A stretch of DNA of 64,000 nt from Heracleum sosnowskyi (taxonomy: Eukaryota > Streptophyta > Magnoliopsida > Apiales > Apiaceae): assembly GCA_030848705.1 (NCBI GenBank), contig CM061240.1:122686998-122750997 (forward strand), written 5' to 3'. The notes below the pieces were generated by a model. It was not told where the DNA came from and did no database searches. It was given only the letters and a program-made list of their open reading frames with translations. Position numbers and translations under genes: made by a program. The stretch's first letter is position 1. Every line of letters begins with the position of its first letter. Below are positions 33,091 to 45,217 of this stretch, in pieces.

Positions 33091-34239
33091 TACACATTTT
33101 AATATAAGTATTATATTCAAAATTATCGTTAATGAATATGAAACCTTCAATTTTTTAATAATATTTTGATATTGTCCTTTTATGCTTGTTATATGTAAAA
33201 TAATATAATTATAATTTGGATGAATCAAATTGTTATGTTACTTGAGAAAAAAAGTGTTATGTTTAATACTAATAAAAAAGTGTTATTTTATTGGCACAAC
33301 AATGCAACCTAGATTCCTAGATTGTAGAACGGGGTTGAATATAATCTAGTTAATTTTACAAAACGTTTTCAAAACTTTTACAGTAAAAGAAATGCAGAGA
33401 CAAGCAAACTTTTAAAATTTTCAGGTGGGTTTCTCGGAAAAAGCCTACCTGAGCTGTATATTGAGGAATTCTCTAGTTTTGTTTTTCAACAAACTCCAGC
33501 TGCTTACACAGATAATGAAAAGAGAGCCTAAGTGTTTTTACATTCACCTTGTGCTCGCTTCACACTTTTCTATGCTACTCCATACAGTCTTATATACATC
33601 TACTATATCTTACAAACAAAACCTACAACATAATAAAATATTACATTTTTTGTTCTACTTGTTCACATGCTTAACTCAGAAACTATGCTATTCGGGAAAT
33701 GCCTTGGCTGGCATCACAGATAAACTTGTATAGTCCCAAATGGTGCTTTCTGGTTGAGTGTGCTTCTCTCTTCAACAATTACTAAGTCCATGCAATTGAC
33801 CTAGCTTCCAAGCCCATGTGACATCTGCATGAAAGAGACATTTCCTTGATTACACCACTGTCAAGTCAGTATCAGCTGAGATAAGTGAACATGTAGTATT
33901 GCATATAGGTCTTCATGTTTGTCAAGCTTTTCCTTTGCGTCCAGTTAGAAGATAAACTTCTAGGTAGATGCTTTAACTCTTATTTATCCATCAAGACATA
34001 GAAGATAATGGATGACTTCACATTTCATCTGTAGGAATTTGAGCCTTCGAATATTTACAATTTGACTCCATATTCCATACATCTTTTACGTCGTTATCCA
34101 CCATCTTTTAGTCACGGGTGTGTAATGATGATTTCTGAGATTGTCCTCCATTCAACCTCTTAAATAAAGAAGATTCCAAGAGATTTCTTTACAGAGATTT
34201 GTTTTTCATGTTGAATGAGATGAATATCAGTAGGCGTAA

Positions 34240-34640
34240 TAATTCTTTATCCGTAGACTACTATTCTACTTCAATTATTCTTAGAAAGGTAATCTCAGAA
34301 TATCAGTAGAAGTAATATCCTAAAACTGTATCCATAGATAGGACATGACATCCTTGGCTGCATCCATAGATAGACCATGACCTCCTTAGCTGCATCCATA
34401 GATAAAACATGACATCCATATGTAGATCAACTTTCTTCAGCTTTTATCCGTAGATATGATGTCTTCAGCTTTTATCCGTAGATGAGATAAGATGTTCTAA
34501 GTTTTTATCCGTTGATGAGATAAGATGTCCTCAGCTTCTATCTGTTGGTGACATTCGATGTTTTCAGCTTTTATCCATAGATGAGATAAGATTTCTATAG
34601 CTTTATCCGTAGAACATATACACTTAGCTTCATCCTTAGA
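34240..34640. repeat. TATCCGTAGAT motif cluster in K LTR
   Basis: About twelve copies of TATCCGTAGAT or one-off variants (TATCCATAGAT, TATCCGTTGAT), often preceded by CAGCTTT and followed by GAGATAAGATG. The same motif, in both orientations, recurs inside K at 37580-37660 and 40770-40960, and as CTACGGATGCTCCATTTGGC at 41550-41660. Confidence 0.8.
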
Positions 34641-34819
34641 TAAAACATCTTGTCATCCTTATTGACTCACCATTACTGAGTTGTTTTGGCAGGCTTACCG
34701 CTAAAACACTTGGTGCTTGATTAGACGTCTATTGGCTTGCTTCTGAATTGCTTCCTAACTTGATGACATAATATCTTCCATACATTTGATGTGGTTTTTA
34801 GACCTTGGATAGATAAAAT

Positions 34820-36768
34820 CACTACGCCATAAGTGCTCATATGCAATGCTTTTTGTGAGGGTTGCAAGCAAAGCGTTGCAAAAAGCTATACTTACTTTTG
34901 GTCTTCTGCAACACTACTAAAAAAGTATTGCATTTGATGTGAACGTACCGTTGCAGAGTGAATGCTAGTGTTGTCACGTGCAACACCATTAAAAAGCGTT
35001 GCATTATAATACCATATTTTTAGAATTATGAAAAAAATACATATTTTCAAAATATATACAATGACTTTAAATTTTAATCTTTGTTTTACTACAAAGTTTG
35101 AAAATAATATATTTTTAAAGTGAAACTATTTTTACATATGTTTTACATAAATATCTATCATGTTCTCATTTTTCTCTAAATTTTAAAATTTTAAACTTAA
35201 AAATATTAAAAATTAATAATTAAAAAAATATATATAACATAACTACAGTACCAACATCAGTCCCAATGTGAAAATTTTGGCGGATATCCCCCCCTTAACT
35301 AAAAAACATATCTCTCCCAAATTATCACACTTTCCCCCCAAACCCCCCCCCCCCCCTCTCTCTCGACAAACCTCACTGTCTCTCTCTCGACAAACCTCAC
35401 TCCACAAACTCTCACTTTCTCTCTCTCGTCACACCTCACTCTACAAACTGATAATTGAATACTTCGTCTCATTTCAATTTATTTTGAAATTGCAGGTAAT
35501 TAGGGATTTCATTATCGGGTTTAATTAGGTCTTTCATTCTCGGCTTCAATTTTGGGGATTTCATTCTCGGGTTTAATTAGGGTTTCAACTTTGGGGCTTC
35601 GGTTCTCAGGTTTGAACTTGATTTGTAAATTAAGGTTTTGTATTCAAATGTTTGGGGTTGTTTCATATTTAAAGTTTTGTGTTTGTATGTTTGGGGCTTG
35701 TAGTTGTAATTATATGTATAAACTTGTATTTTTGCCAAACCATCTAATGCTGAGATCTATTTGGAAACCTATAAACGAAAACCATGAGGAACTTACAAGA
35801 GAAATACGAAACTAAAAACCAAATACGGAACTAAAAACCAAATATGTAAGTACATTTTATCATACAAAAGTAATTTGAATTCATGTATGATTCCAAATAT
35901 TGATATAGACATTTCTTATAGATGAAGATTTAAGCGATGGTAGATGCTGGAAAAATTGTTGAGGCAAATGAAATTGTCTTCAATGAAGCTGGTCAAGATC
36001 TCAAATTCCATATTGGAGACTTTTGTGCCACTGCATCAAGTATCAAAATGACAATGTTACTCCTTCGAGGCTAAGGCAGCATGGAAATTTAGCAATATCA
36101 CTATGTTACTATTCCTAATATCTAAACTTGGTCATTTTGTACTTTTAAACTAAAGACTTGATCGTATGTGCTTGGTGTTGGCCATTTAGTACATCACTTG
36201 TAAGATGGTATGGATGGGATGTTAAATGTTTTGGATGGGTTTTGTATGTATAAAACTGATATTGCAAAACTTTTAATTGAAGCGTTGCATTTGCCTTTTC
36301 TAATGTTGTATTTCAACGAAATGGCATTGCATTATACAATATACTGATGTTGCATTAACGCATATATAGTTGCTTTAAGTAAAATATTAATGTTGCAAAA
36401 GCCAATGAAAAGTGTTGCATTATGGCATGTGGGACCCACTGCTGACGTGGCATTCAAGTGGGACATTGTGCTGACATGGCACTTAAGTGGGACCCACTGC
36501 TGACATGGCATGCTAGCGGCCCTGTGTTTAAGGCAACACTTATTGGTGTTGCATTTCCTTGATTTTGGTGTTGCAGTACACTTATAATGCAATACTTTCT
36601 CTCCGTTGCAGTAGATGACCAAAAGTGTTGCATTACATATCAAAGGCCACGCCCGCGGATGCAACGCCCATTTGGTGTTGCATTTTTGAAAACCAAGCTG
36701 AATGCAACGCTTTTTTGGTCTATTGCCACATTAAAAAAGCATTGCATATGAGCACTTATGGCGTAGTG
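34820..36768. mobile_element. CACTA element, non-autonomous, 1,949 bp
   Basis: The ends are inverted: CACTACGCCATAAGTGCTCA at the left and TGAGCACTTATGGCGTAGTG at the right, continuing through GCAATGCTTTTT. Subterminal zones are packed with GTTGCAT/ATGCAAC motifs in both orientations, typical CACTA architecture. Flanking bases are AAT and TTA, so no perfect 3-bp TSD is seen. The interior has a poly-C tract, CTCTCTCTCGACAAACCTCA repeats and two short open segments, but no transposase. It shares its right half with the relic at 2325-2762. It sits inside the left LTR of K. Confidence 0.85.
35268..36074 (+). other. Possible captured gene pieces inside CACTA
   Basis: A leader-like CT-rich stretch and a short open segment (35268-35528, ending before GTAATTAGGG, a possible donor) are followed by another open piece near 35934-36074 reading AMVDAGKIVEANEIVFNEAG. 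The layout resembles a 5' leader plus exons with introns, but I do not recognise either product. Confidence 0.25.
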
Positions 36769-36901
36769 TTAATGCCTTCTAGGTAGCTTCCTGATTATCA
36801 GCTGCTATGAACTAGCTTTCTGACTCTCAGCTTCGATATCATGATCAAATTCTTGTCTTGAGTATTTTGTTATCATCATTCCAAATGTATCAACCCTGAC
36901 A

Positions 36902-39133
36902 ATCCCCCCCTATTTATGACTGTTAGAACTGGCATAAATCCTTAAGTTGATGATAACAAAACCCTTCAAAGTTCTCAGTGATCTTTAGATAGAGATTAAT
37001 ACAGGACATAATTTGATGATGCTGCAAAAAGAAAAATAAAAAAATGAAGCTGTCAGATTCCATATACTTTCCTGTAACTTAGTTTGTACCTTCTTCTAAG
37101 GGGTTCCAATAGATTGTAATTGAGGGTAGAGAAATTCTGAAGTCTGAGATCTCTTTCTAACTCCCCCTGAGAACAACCTATCTTCTCTATTTTCTCCCCC
37201 CTTTTTGTTATCAGCAAGTACGATAGAAGAGGGATTAACTTAGTTACTGAATAAGATATTTGAGTATAGGAATCCAACACTCCATGACTAAAGATTTCTC
37301 TCAGGAATCTCTCTAGTCTTATATCAGGATCTCATCCTGGCTCACTTCACACAACTCACCTTCCCTTACTAAAGGGGTACACAAAAACTCTCATTTTGCC
37401 ATGCTGGAAAAAATAGCATGCCTCTTATTCTCTCCCTCTCCTTTTGCCTGGTCTCAAGCCAGCCTCTCCACTCGCTCCCTTCCCTCAATCCTATAGATGT
37501 CTCAACTATATTAAATTCCTTGATACTCAGTTTGTGTGAGCCGATTGATTTTGCAAGAAAAATCAGGGAAGTCAATATTGTTTGTCTACGGATAATTGTT
37601 GGTTAGGCTTATCCGTAGATTGAGAGACACCTGTCTATGGATGAAGGATATCTGTAGAGGATATTGAAGAACTAGCTTGTGAAGTAGAAATTGATGTAAG
37701 TTCTGTGAAGATTGAATGTGACATTTAAGTGCACAGTGCTTACATCAAGATCATCAAGAAGAGACTAGTGATCCAACGAATTCTCTGAAAGAGAATGATC
37801 ACTAGGTGAATGGAGCTTCTCCAAGAGTTCAGAAGATGGAGAATCAAGTACTAATGAGTTGAATGCTGCAGTTATCACTTAATGAGGTGAAATGGAATAG
37901 GGACTACATCCTCACATTTGAAGAAGATGCATCAAACTGAATTTAAGAATAGTGTGTGCTCCCCCTGTGCATGTGCCTACTTTTCCTTCCTACTTCAAGA
38001 AATAGAAATGGTATAAAGTCACATTGTGTACACAATGTCCCAAACCCTCATTAGTGCTCGTGGATAAGAACATTTTTCGATGATCATAATCTTTTAAGAG
38101 ATTATAATCAGAAAAGAGCTAATCCATTTTTAACCAAAATGTCTTTTTGAGAAGACATAAGGTAGTTTGGCTGGTAATCTCACCCTCACATTTCTTCTAG
38201 TGGTTTCTTGATGTTCACCACTGCCCTCACCCTCACTTAACTCCCTTATCATTCCCCACTGGTTGAGATTTGCTAGATTTTTCAACTACAGTTTGTTCAG
38301 AAACTGTAGAGGGAGCTAGGAATTGTTTGCTGCATTTAGGGTGTAACTGATAGGGTAGAGAACTTGGGGGTCATTCCAATCAGTTCTCATCTTAGTTTTG
38401 AGAAAGGCAAAGAAATATGATTTAGATTTTAGTAAGTGAGAGTCTGATAAAGATTAGATGATTACCTTCCCTTTATCAGTGAAGAACTTTTAAGAGCCTT
38501 CTCCATTGAAGGTTTATTCTCTCAAAGTCCAAGATTACCAGTTTCCCCGATAATTATTACAACATCCTCAGAAAGATCATCAGAAGCTTCAAATACCTAA
38601 CTTGATTAGATTGTCAAATTCTTTCAAAATGCTTCAAGTTTTCTTCTGATGTTTCTTCTTTGAGTTCATGCAGAACAGATGAAACAGTTACTGTGTAGCT
38701 CAGAGAGCTCACTAGTCTGTTAGTTGAACAATTAGGTCTTCTTGATAATTCAATCAAAGTTGATGCTTAGACAGATAAATTACATGAGTCAAACTTTGAT
38801 CAATTCATCGAAAAAGAAATGTGTAATTTTTCCTCTTTTTTATGTTTGTGTTTTTGAGACGTTTGTTAAGGGTTCTTCTTGTTAGATATTAAATCCAGTT
38901 AACATGCAAGCCGTTTTAAGAGGTTAAACAAGGGATGAATTCAAGTATGCAGAAAGAAAATAAACAAACGCATCACACAATCAAAATAACAAAATAAGGG
39001 GGGAAAACCCTATTTTCATTTAAAAATAAATAAAAATTACATTATAAAAAAAAACTTAAAACAAAAACTGGAAACACAACATCCCAGCCCCCAGTCCCTT
39101 GCCCTCTCCTCCGGAGAGACAGTCAGACAACAG
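36902..39133. other. K internal 3' region, no gene
   Basis: Follows the PPT complement (36902-36913). Contains several TATCCGTAGAT/ATCTACGGATA motifs (about 37580-37650) and CCCCCT stretches. No coding region is recognised. Confidence 0.5.
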
Positions 39134-39358
39134 CTAGGCTGCTGTTGCCGCCTCCCCAGAGGCTCCTTCAGGGCCTCTATCTGGACCACCCCAGCGGTTG
39201 CGAGCCATTAGAACGGCTAGAGCAGCTCTCATCCTATTAATTTCATCCCGCTCCTCCTGGATGAGGAGATTAATCTTCTCCTGCAGCAGGAGAATCTTGC
39301 CAACGGTGGACATGGCGTTGAACTCCTCCGGGTTAATATCAAGAATTGTAGAAGCCAT
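39134..39358 (-). CDS. Small ORF of K, 74 aa, unknown function
   Basis: Starts MASTILDINPEEFNAMSTVG and runs through a helical, charged middle (LLLQEKINLLIQEERDEINR) to an Ala/Gly-rich end. It is in the same orientation as K and sits where pol or an extra ORF would be expected. It has a plausible private promoter: TATTTAAAGG (39407-39416) about 50 bases upstream, then a CT-rich leader. I do not recognise the family. It may be the remnant of a longer retroelement ORF or a small expressed protein. Confidence 0.4.
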   Translation of the reverse strand: MASTILDINPEEFNAMSTVGKILLLQEKINLLIQEERDEINRMRAALAVLMARNRWGGPDRGPEGASGEAATAA

Positions 39359-39406
39359 TTGGAGAGGATTTTAGAAATGAAGATGAGGAAGAGAGCTCAA
39401 CCTATG

Positions 39407-39416
39407 CCTTTAAATA
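39407..39416 (-). promoter_or_regulatory. TATA-like box upstream of the 74-aa ORF
   Basis: Reads TATTTAAAGG on the minus strand, 49-58 bases before the ATG at 39358, followed by a pyrimidine-rich leader. Confidence 0.35.
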
Positions 39417-42400
39417 GGCAGGGAGCTGCTAGATAACCCTTGAGTTTAAGTAGGGTTAAACGGGGGTTAGGGAATCTGAAAAGACATGCATTAAATCACT
39501 CTAGTGTAAATGAAGAGACTTCTCGAGTTCCAAGAATGAAAAATGTGTCTCAGTTCAGATTACAAAGATTATCATGACAAAGATATTTGAATAGAGATAA
39601 GAATAAAAATAAATAGTTGGTCATATAAATATGTTCAACTAAATCATTTTCAAAAAGAAATCTCTAGACAAGTGAAATTCAAGAAAAATCAATATCTTTT
39701 GAATTTATTTGAATTTTCGAGACACATATTCAGCTTACATCATTCATTAAATGTATGACATTTGACAAATGATATCCCTTAATATTCATCCATGGGAAAA
39801 ATCAAAGAACAACAATGCACTAGCTTGTTATTGTCTAGAGATTATCAACTATTTAATATTAGTGAGAAAAGTAGCTTTCTATCTCATTGAATATTACTCA
39901 GAAGATCATTTCATAGACAACTTCACTTAGTGCATAACATCATTCAACTGTATTGACTTGTCATGACAAAAAAAACAAATAAAGCACACCAAAATAAACA
40001 AATAATTCCAGAGATATAAATCATTGGCTGCATGCATTTAACATAGATATTCAAGAGAATGAGAAATCACTACCTACCAAACTCATTTTTCAACTCGAGA
40101 GAGTTGCTGCATTAAGAGCACTGGTAAGATATCTGGTTAAATGTTGATCCCTTGGATCACAGTGTAGTTCCACTTCAACATCCACATCACTTCTTCCAAT
40201 ACCATGGTACATGAGGTTTGTGTACTTGACTCTTTTGAGAAATTCTTGGATGCTTCAGCTACGTCTTTTGGTTTGACATTAAGCTAAGCATTCCTTCTGA
40301 GCCATGACCTGAACTTATTTCCTTGGAGTTGGCATGAATTGTGCTATGTCTTCTTGATTAGGAAATTATCCTGCAAGTATCAACATCTAGGCAGCCAATT
40401 AGAACACAACAGGTATCTCTTGGATTATCAAGTACTGAAAGGTTGATAATCTCTTGAGATACAAAAATGATTCCAGGATAAGTTTAGGTACTAGTACATA
40501 AACAAGTGGTTAACATAATTTCTAGCATTCTGTTACTTAGTCATGAGAGAGATCATCAACTAACTTTCAAAGCATGAATTTCCTACCATGGTATTCAATT
40601 CAGTTTTTTCAATAACTGGTATGAGAATTCTTAAAATAATACTCATTTTTCTCCTCAAAACTACTTTGCATGAGCTTTTCAGCTTAACAGCAAATCTACT
40701 GATCAATAATGCCAGACATTATGTAAACTACACGTATCTCAGCTAAAGATATATGACTTACAACGGCTGAGATTTAAAACTTATCTACAGATATAGACAC
40801 TACCTTTTTGCCGTATCCGTAGAGGAGCAAAGGTAGTATCCATAGATGTAGAAAATTATCTACGGATAACCAGTATCCATAGACAAAGAAAAGAAACTAA
40901 TCCAGTGTAAAAAATGACTATCTACGGATAAGGACATCCATAGATAAAGTAAATTTTGACTTAGACAAAATTTTCACTCTTTCTGGAAAACTTAGTTTTC
41001 AAGAAAATCATTTGAACACTGGCTGCATATGAGACATAAAAAATTAAGGAAGTTTATTCATACCTCACTTACTTATCATCCTAGAGAGAATGATTTGTCA
41101 AGTAGCTTGGTACTGATGTCTGCTTTGTTGAGTCACACTTGGATCAAAATGTATTTCCACTGTACTATTCAATCACAGAATCCCTCTAGTGAAAACCCTT
41201 GAAGAAACTGGTATGAGTACAATAGATCTAGAAATTTGCGAGGCAGATGTTCCACTCATTTCTTTAACCGAGATTTTAACTCAAGGAGAAAGACTAGATG
41301 TCCAAGAAGTAGACATGGAATATTGTAGGAGCTAGAAAATCTTGCCTTGATCCAAGTGAACACCTTATTCCTTCAACCCAATAAATGTCTTCAAGAGGAC
41401 TTTCTTCTGGATTTTGGAACAAGCTTCTAATGGCAGGTGCAGGTCTTGAAGATGCAACAATATTCTCATTAGTATGATCATGTGAGGTTGATCCTTGACT
41501 CAGAGAAACTCCCCCTAAGATCATTGGGGTGGTAACTCTGTGTTTTGATCCACCTACGGATGCTTCATTTGGCTTCCTACGGATGCTCCATTTGGCTTCC
41601 TACGGATGCTCCATTTGGCTTCTAATAGATGCTCCATTTGTCCTTTCCATAGATGGCTCATTTGAACTTGAAACATCCTTAGTCGAGACAATCATTCTTG
41701 GAGGTACTAATTCATCCACATAATCATCATCTTCATCATACTAATAGCCACCTTCCACCTCAAACTCAAATATGAGAACTTCAAGAAATCTCTCATTAAT
41801 AAATTTGAGTTTTCTGGCATCATCAGAGATAACCTGTATAGACTCCATAACAATGTTGATTCAGTGATTAAAAACCATGTAGGCTTTTCCAGCTTCATGC
41901 ACTCTTTTCGAGTTGCTTTCCCAAACTGGGCTTCTGAGTAGATAAGAGATTTGATCTTTGACATGATGTCTTCTTGAAGTTGCAAAAGTAGATTAACACT
42001 TTCTGATAAATGCTCCCCCTGAGTGAATGTTCCTTATAGAAGACCCTTCAGGAATGAACATAAGATTCCATGGTTGGCTCCTCATTATCTTCTACAGATG
42101 GTTGCCATTTCTCATGGAAGATAGTCAGAACTGCACATAGAAGATACCACCATTCTCAGCTTCACTTCTACTTCCACTAACAAAGATCTTTTCTTCCACT
42201 CATCAATAACTTGGGAACTTTTATCCAGATGTCTGTTAAACTTAACATCCAAGAGAGAGTTAAGTCTTCGATCATGGACTAAATGTTCTTCAAGTTTGTT
42301 CCCCAACGCAAATTCCCTGATCTCCTTTAGCTAAGCTTCTATTACTTCCTTGGCTAAGGAAAGTGATAAGAGAAAATTTTTGGCTTCACCTGTTCACACA

Positions 42401-42630
42401 GTTTGATAGTTCCTCCTTCAGGTGCTTGTATGATCAAGAAAACACTCTGGCTGCAATAAGTAGCACCAGCTACAACTTTCCAGAGCTCCATGAGTTACCC
42501 TGATTTTCCAAGCAAAGTCCCTGCAGATATTGTCATTTATTTCATAAGACCTCTTCAAAATGAATCCTTGAGCTAAATCATTTGAGGAGATTTTATGTGC
42601 AGTGGCTGAAAGATTTTATCAAATGTGTGA
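39417..42630. other. K internal region, degraded, no gene
   Basis: Sequence of retroelement character without a continuous reading frame. Includes TATCCGTAGA-type motifs at 40770-40960. Minus-strand open stretches (for example 41707-41985) show no domain that I recognise. Confidence 0.45.
41550..41660 (+). repeat. 27-bp tandem repeat x 4
   Basis: Unit CTACGGATGCTCCATTTGGC plus TTC, ending with a variant TAATAGATGCTCCATTTGTC. Each unit carries the CTACGGAT motif found throughout K. Confidence 0.8.
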
Positions 42631-42639
42631 TCTGTCCCG

Positions 42640-43115
42640 TTCTTGATAGAGGTCTTCTCTTGCTTCCCTTAATGGCATGCATCCTTTAACCCAACCTTGG
42701 CAAACCCCTGGGGTTCCTATAATCAAGATTCTTCCTTGAGACAGCTTCTAATGCACTGGTTACTGTTGACCTAATTTTACCTTGTCACATAGAAGTCAAG
42801 ACATACAATCCACCAAAGCAGAGTTGTAATCAGCTGCATACACTTTTCTATCAAGTGTCCAGTGCTTACCACTTCATTGTCTTTCTAGCGTTAGACAATG
42901 CAGGCTACAAATACAAAGTTTCCTTTGTCACATGCTTGATTGATACACAGCAAGTTATGCTTAATCATGACTAAAAATATCATCTCTACATTCAAGTAGA
43001 GGGGCTACGTTTTTCTGAGCATTCTGTGAGCAGGATAGAAACTCTAGTAGGAGTCTAGAGCATCCACAGCCAAGGAGCCATGGCTTCTTTATATTCCTCC
43101 TGCACACTTTCAAAA
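42640..43115 (-). pseudogene. Decayed start of copia pol (protease region)
   Basis: Directly downstream of gag on the minus strand, broken frames read KKPWLLGCGCS, resembling the copia protease start KKPWYLDSGCS with the catalytic Asp-Ser lost. Further on is LLCINQACDKG, like the LLSI-Q-CDKG box before the GAG-pre-integrase domain, and then RNPRGLPRL, like VRGLPKL. Frames are mixed and many stops occur. No integrase, RT or RNase H follows. Confidence 0.5.
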
Positions 43116-43120
43116 CCGAA

Positions 43121-44962
43121 TCAAGCAGGCTTAGGTACCCAAGTTTCCTTGAGCTTTGGCTTTTTAGCTTTTATGGCTGTCATCTTCTCGTTCTGAACTT
43201 TGGGCTTCAAAGGATTCAAACCACTTTCATCCTTTGGTACTGGATTTGGAAGATTAACATCCACATGTTGCTCTGAAATATCAAAGTTTGATGCTCGACA
43301 AGGAAATGTTTGAGCATACAGATCATTCAAGTCAGGCATGCTCATTTGAGGCATATTGAATTCATACCAATATGGATGAGGAACAAATGGCATGTTAGCA
43401 TATCTTGTTGAATCTCGAGCATTATGAACAAAAATGTGATGCATGACAGGCATATCAGTCATAGGCAGTTGAGTAGACCTTGTTTGAACAAATTTGCAAG
43501 AAGTGTACAAGTGATTAACTCTACCACGTCGAATGCATGGCCTTCTGGAAGAACTTTCTTCTGATGGGTAGCTGCTATTACAGTCAATCATTGTTGGTTC
43601 ATTCATGCTCTCCTCTGCATCTGCCTCTGACTCTTCTTCCTTGATGGTTTTGCTGCTTAATGATCGAACACGGTTTTTGAAACCTGATCCAACCTTATTG
43701 CTCAGTTTCTCTAGAGTCTGATTACTCCTGAATGGTTTTACCATCTTTGGAGCAGTCTCCACAACCTCTAGCTTCTTGTTATTGCAATTCCAGGTCTCCT
43801 TACAAAATGTGTCCATTCCTTGAGATTTGATTATATTGGACACAATGTAATTGGAATTATTCCATCTCGCAATAGCCTCTTGTTCCTTTTTCAGCTGCTC
43901 TTTCAAAACCACTTCTCTTCTTAAGACAGCCTCAAGTTCTTGTTTTGCATTTAGGCAATCAACATGTGTTTTCTCAAACTCAGAGACTTGAGTTTCGAAC
44001 ATAGCATTTATCTCACTAAGCATAACATTAGTTCCTTTGAGTCTGACATTTTCTTCAATGAGATTGTTAAAAGAAATATGCACATCATGTAATTCATCAA
44101 TTAAATTCATTGCAGTACTGCAACATACTTCTTTAACATGTTTTGTTGGCTCCAGCGAAAATACCTGATTTCTGGTTGAAAATGCTTTTTGATTTTCATA
44201 GGTCGTGGGTACAAGGTTGATAGATTCCTCTGTTGACGTTGAACAACTCTTTTTAGCTGAAACCCTTTGTTCAAAAAGGACTTCATCTTCCAGTGCCATT
44301 CCTTCCTTGCCCTTGTCTGATATGGTTCTGATATATTCACAGATCTTCAAGTTGAATGTTGAGCTTGCTGCTACTGTTCTCTCCTCTTATTTCAAATCTT
44401 GGTTGGAGATGACAACATCTCTGGTTTCTATCTCCCCTTCATCTCTGATAATCCTTGCATCTTGCATAGCCTCAAGATTAATGTCTTCAAGACTGCTTAA
44501 CAGATCGCTAAGATTTAGATCTTTGGACTCAAGGGTGTTTTTGATGAACACAGAGATATGATTCCATTTTCTGGGTAAAGATTCTGAAAACAATAAGTTT
44601 GAGTCCTTGCTTGAAAACTCCTTCCCACACTTCTCTGAATCTTGTAAAAATCTCTGAAATCTTGAAAGAAAATCGGACAACTCTTCACCCTCTTCATAGC
44701 GAAACACGCCAGGTTTCTGTGTGAGTAGGCACAATCTTTTATCTTGGACTTGCTCAGTTTCTCCATGATTTGTATGAATGATATCCCTTCGATCGATATG
44801 AGATTTGAGGCTCAGGAAATCTTCATGCATGCCATGGACAAGATTATTGAGAATAATCTTGCTGCCCTCGTGTCTAACTTCTCTTGTGTCTTTAGAAAAT
44901 TTAAGAAGAACACTTGGAACTGATTCATCTTTCCCAACTTCTTCGTTGTCACCTCTCTCCAT
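43121..44962 (-). pseudogene. Copia gag of element K, one nonsense codon
   Basis: Two open parts in one frame (44962-44387 and 44350-43121) separated by an in-frame stop at 44387-44389. The first part has a copia gag core (FRYEEGEELSDFLSRFQRFL, SLPRKWNHISVFIKNT). The second (409 aa) is a charged coiled-coil region followed by KLKETWVPKPA, like the WVPKSA string that usually closes gag just before protease. No CCHC knuckle remains. The usual N-terminal start of the gag domain upstream of 44962 is out of frame or lost. Confidence 0.75.
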
Positions 44963-45009
44963 GGTTGTAGTTGCTTTTGATCTTTAAACTTCAGGTATGT
45001 TTGAAGCTT

Positions 45010-45022
45010 GCTCTGATACCAA
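45010..45022 (-). other. K primer binding site
   Basis: On the minus strand TTGGTATCAGAGC, complementary to the 3' end of initiator-Met tRNA, one base inside the LTR that starts at 45024. Typical of plant copia elements. Confidence 0.8.
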
Positions 45023-45023
45023 T

Positions 45024-45217
45024 TGTTATTCCCAGAACAATGCAACTTAGATTGTAGAAGGGGGGGGGGGGGTTGAATACAATCTAGTTAATTTTACAAA
45101 ACTTTTTCAAACCTTTTACAGTATGAACATATGGGTTTGAAAATTAACTAAAATTCAGTCAAGCTTGAACATAAATGAATTCTTCGAGTTAAAAAGAAAT
45201 GCAGGAGACAAGCAAAC
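45024..45217 (-). repeat. K right LTR (5' LTR), first part
   Basis: Starts TGTTATTCCCAGAACAATG. Contains a 13-G run (45060-45072) before TTGAATACAATC. Interrupted at 45217 by the SIRE-like element and resumes at 58206. Confidence 0.85.

Larger units (their letters stand above)
33281..36901 (-). repeat. K left LTR (3' LTR), split by CACTA
   Basis: Begins TGTTATTTTATTGGCAC and ends CAACCCTGACA on the plus strand (TG...CA). Positions 33298-34080 align with 45040-45217 plus 58206-58878. The segment after 34080 has no partner in the window because M interrupts the other LTR. Confidence 0.8.
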
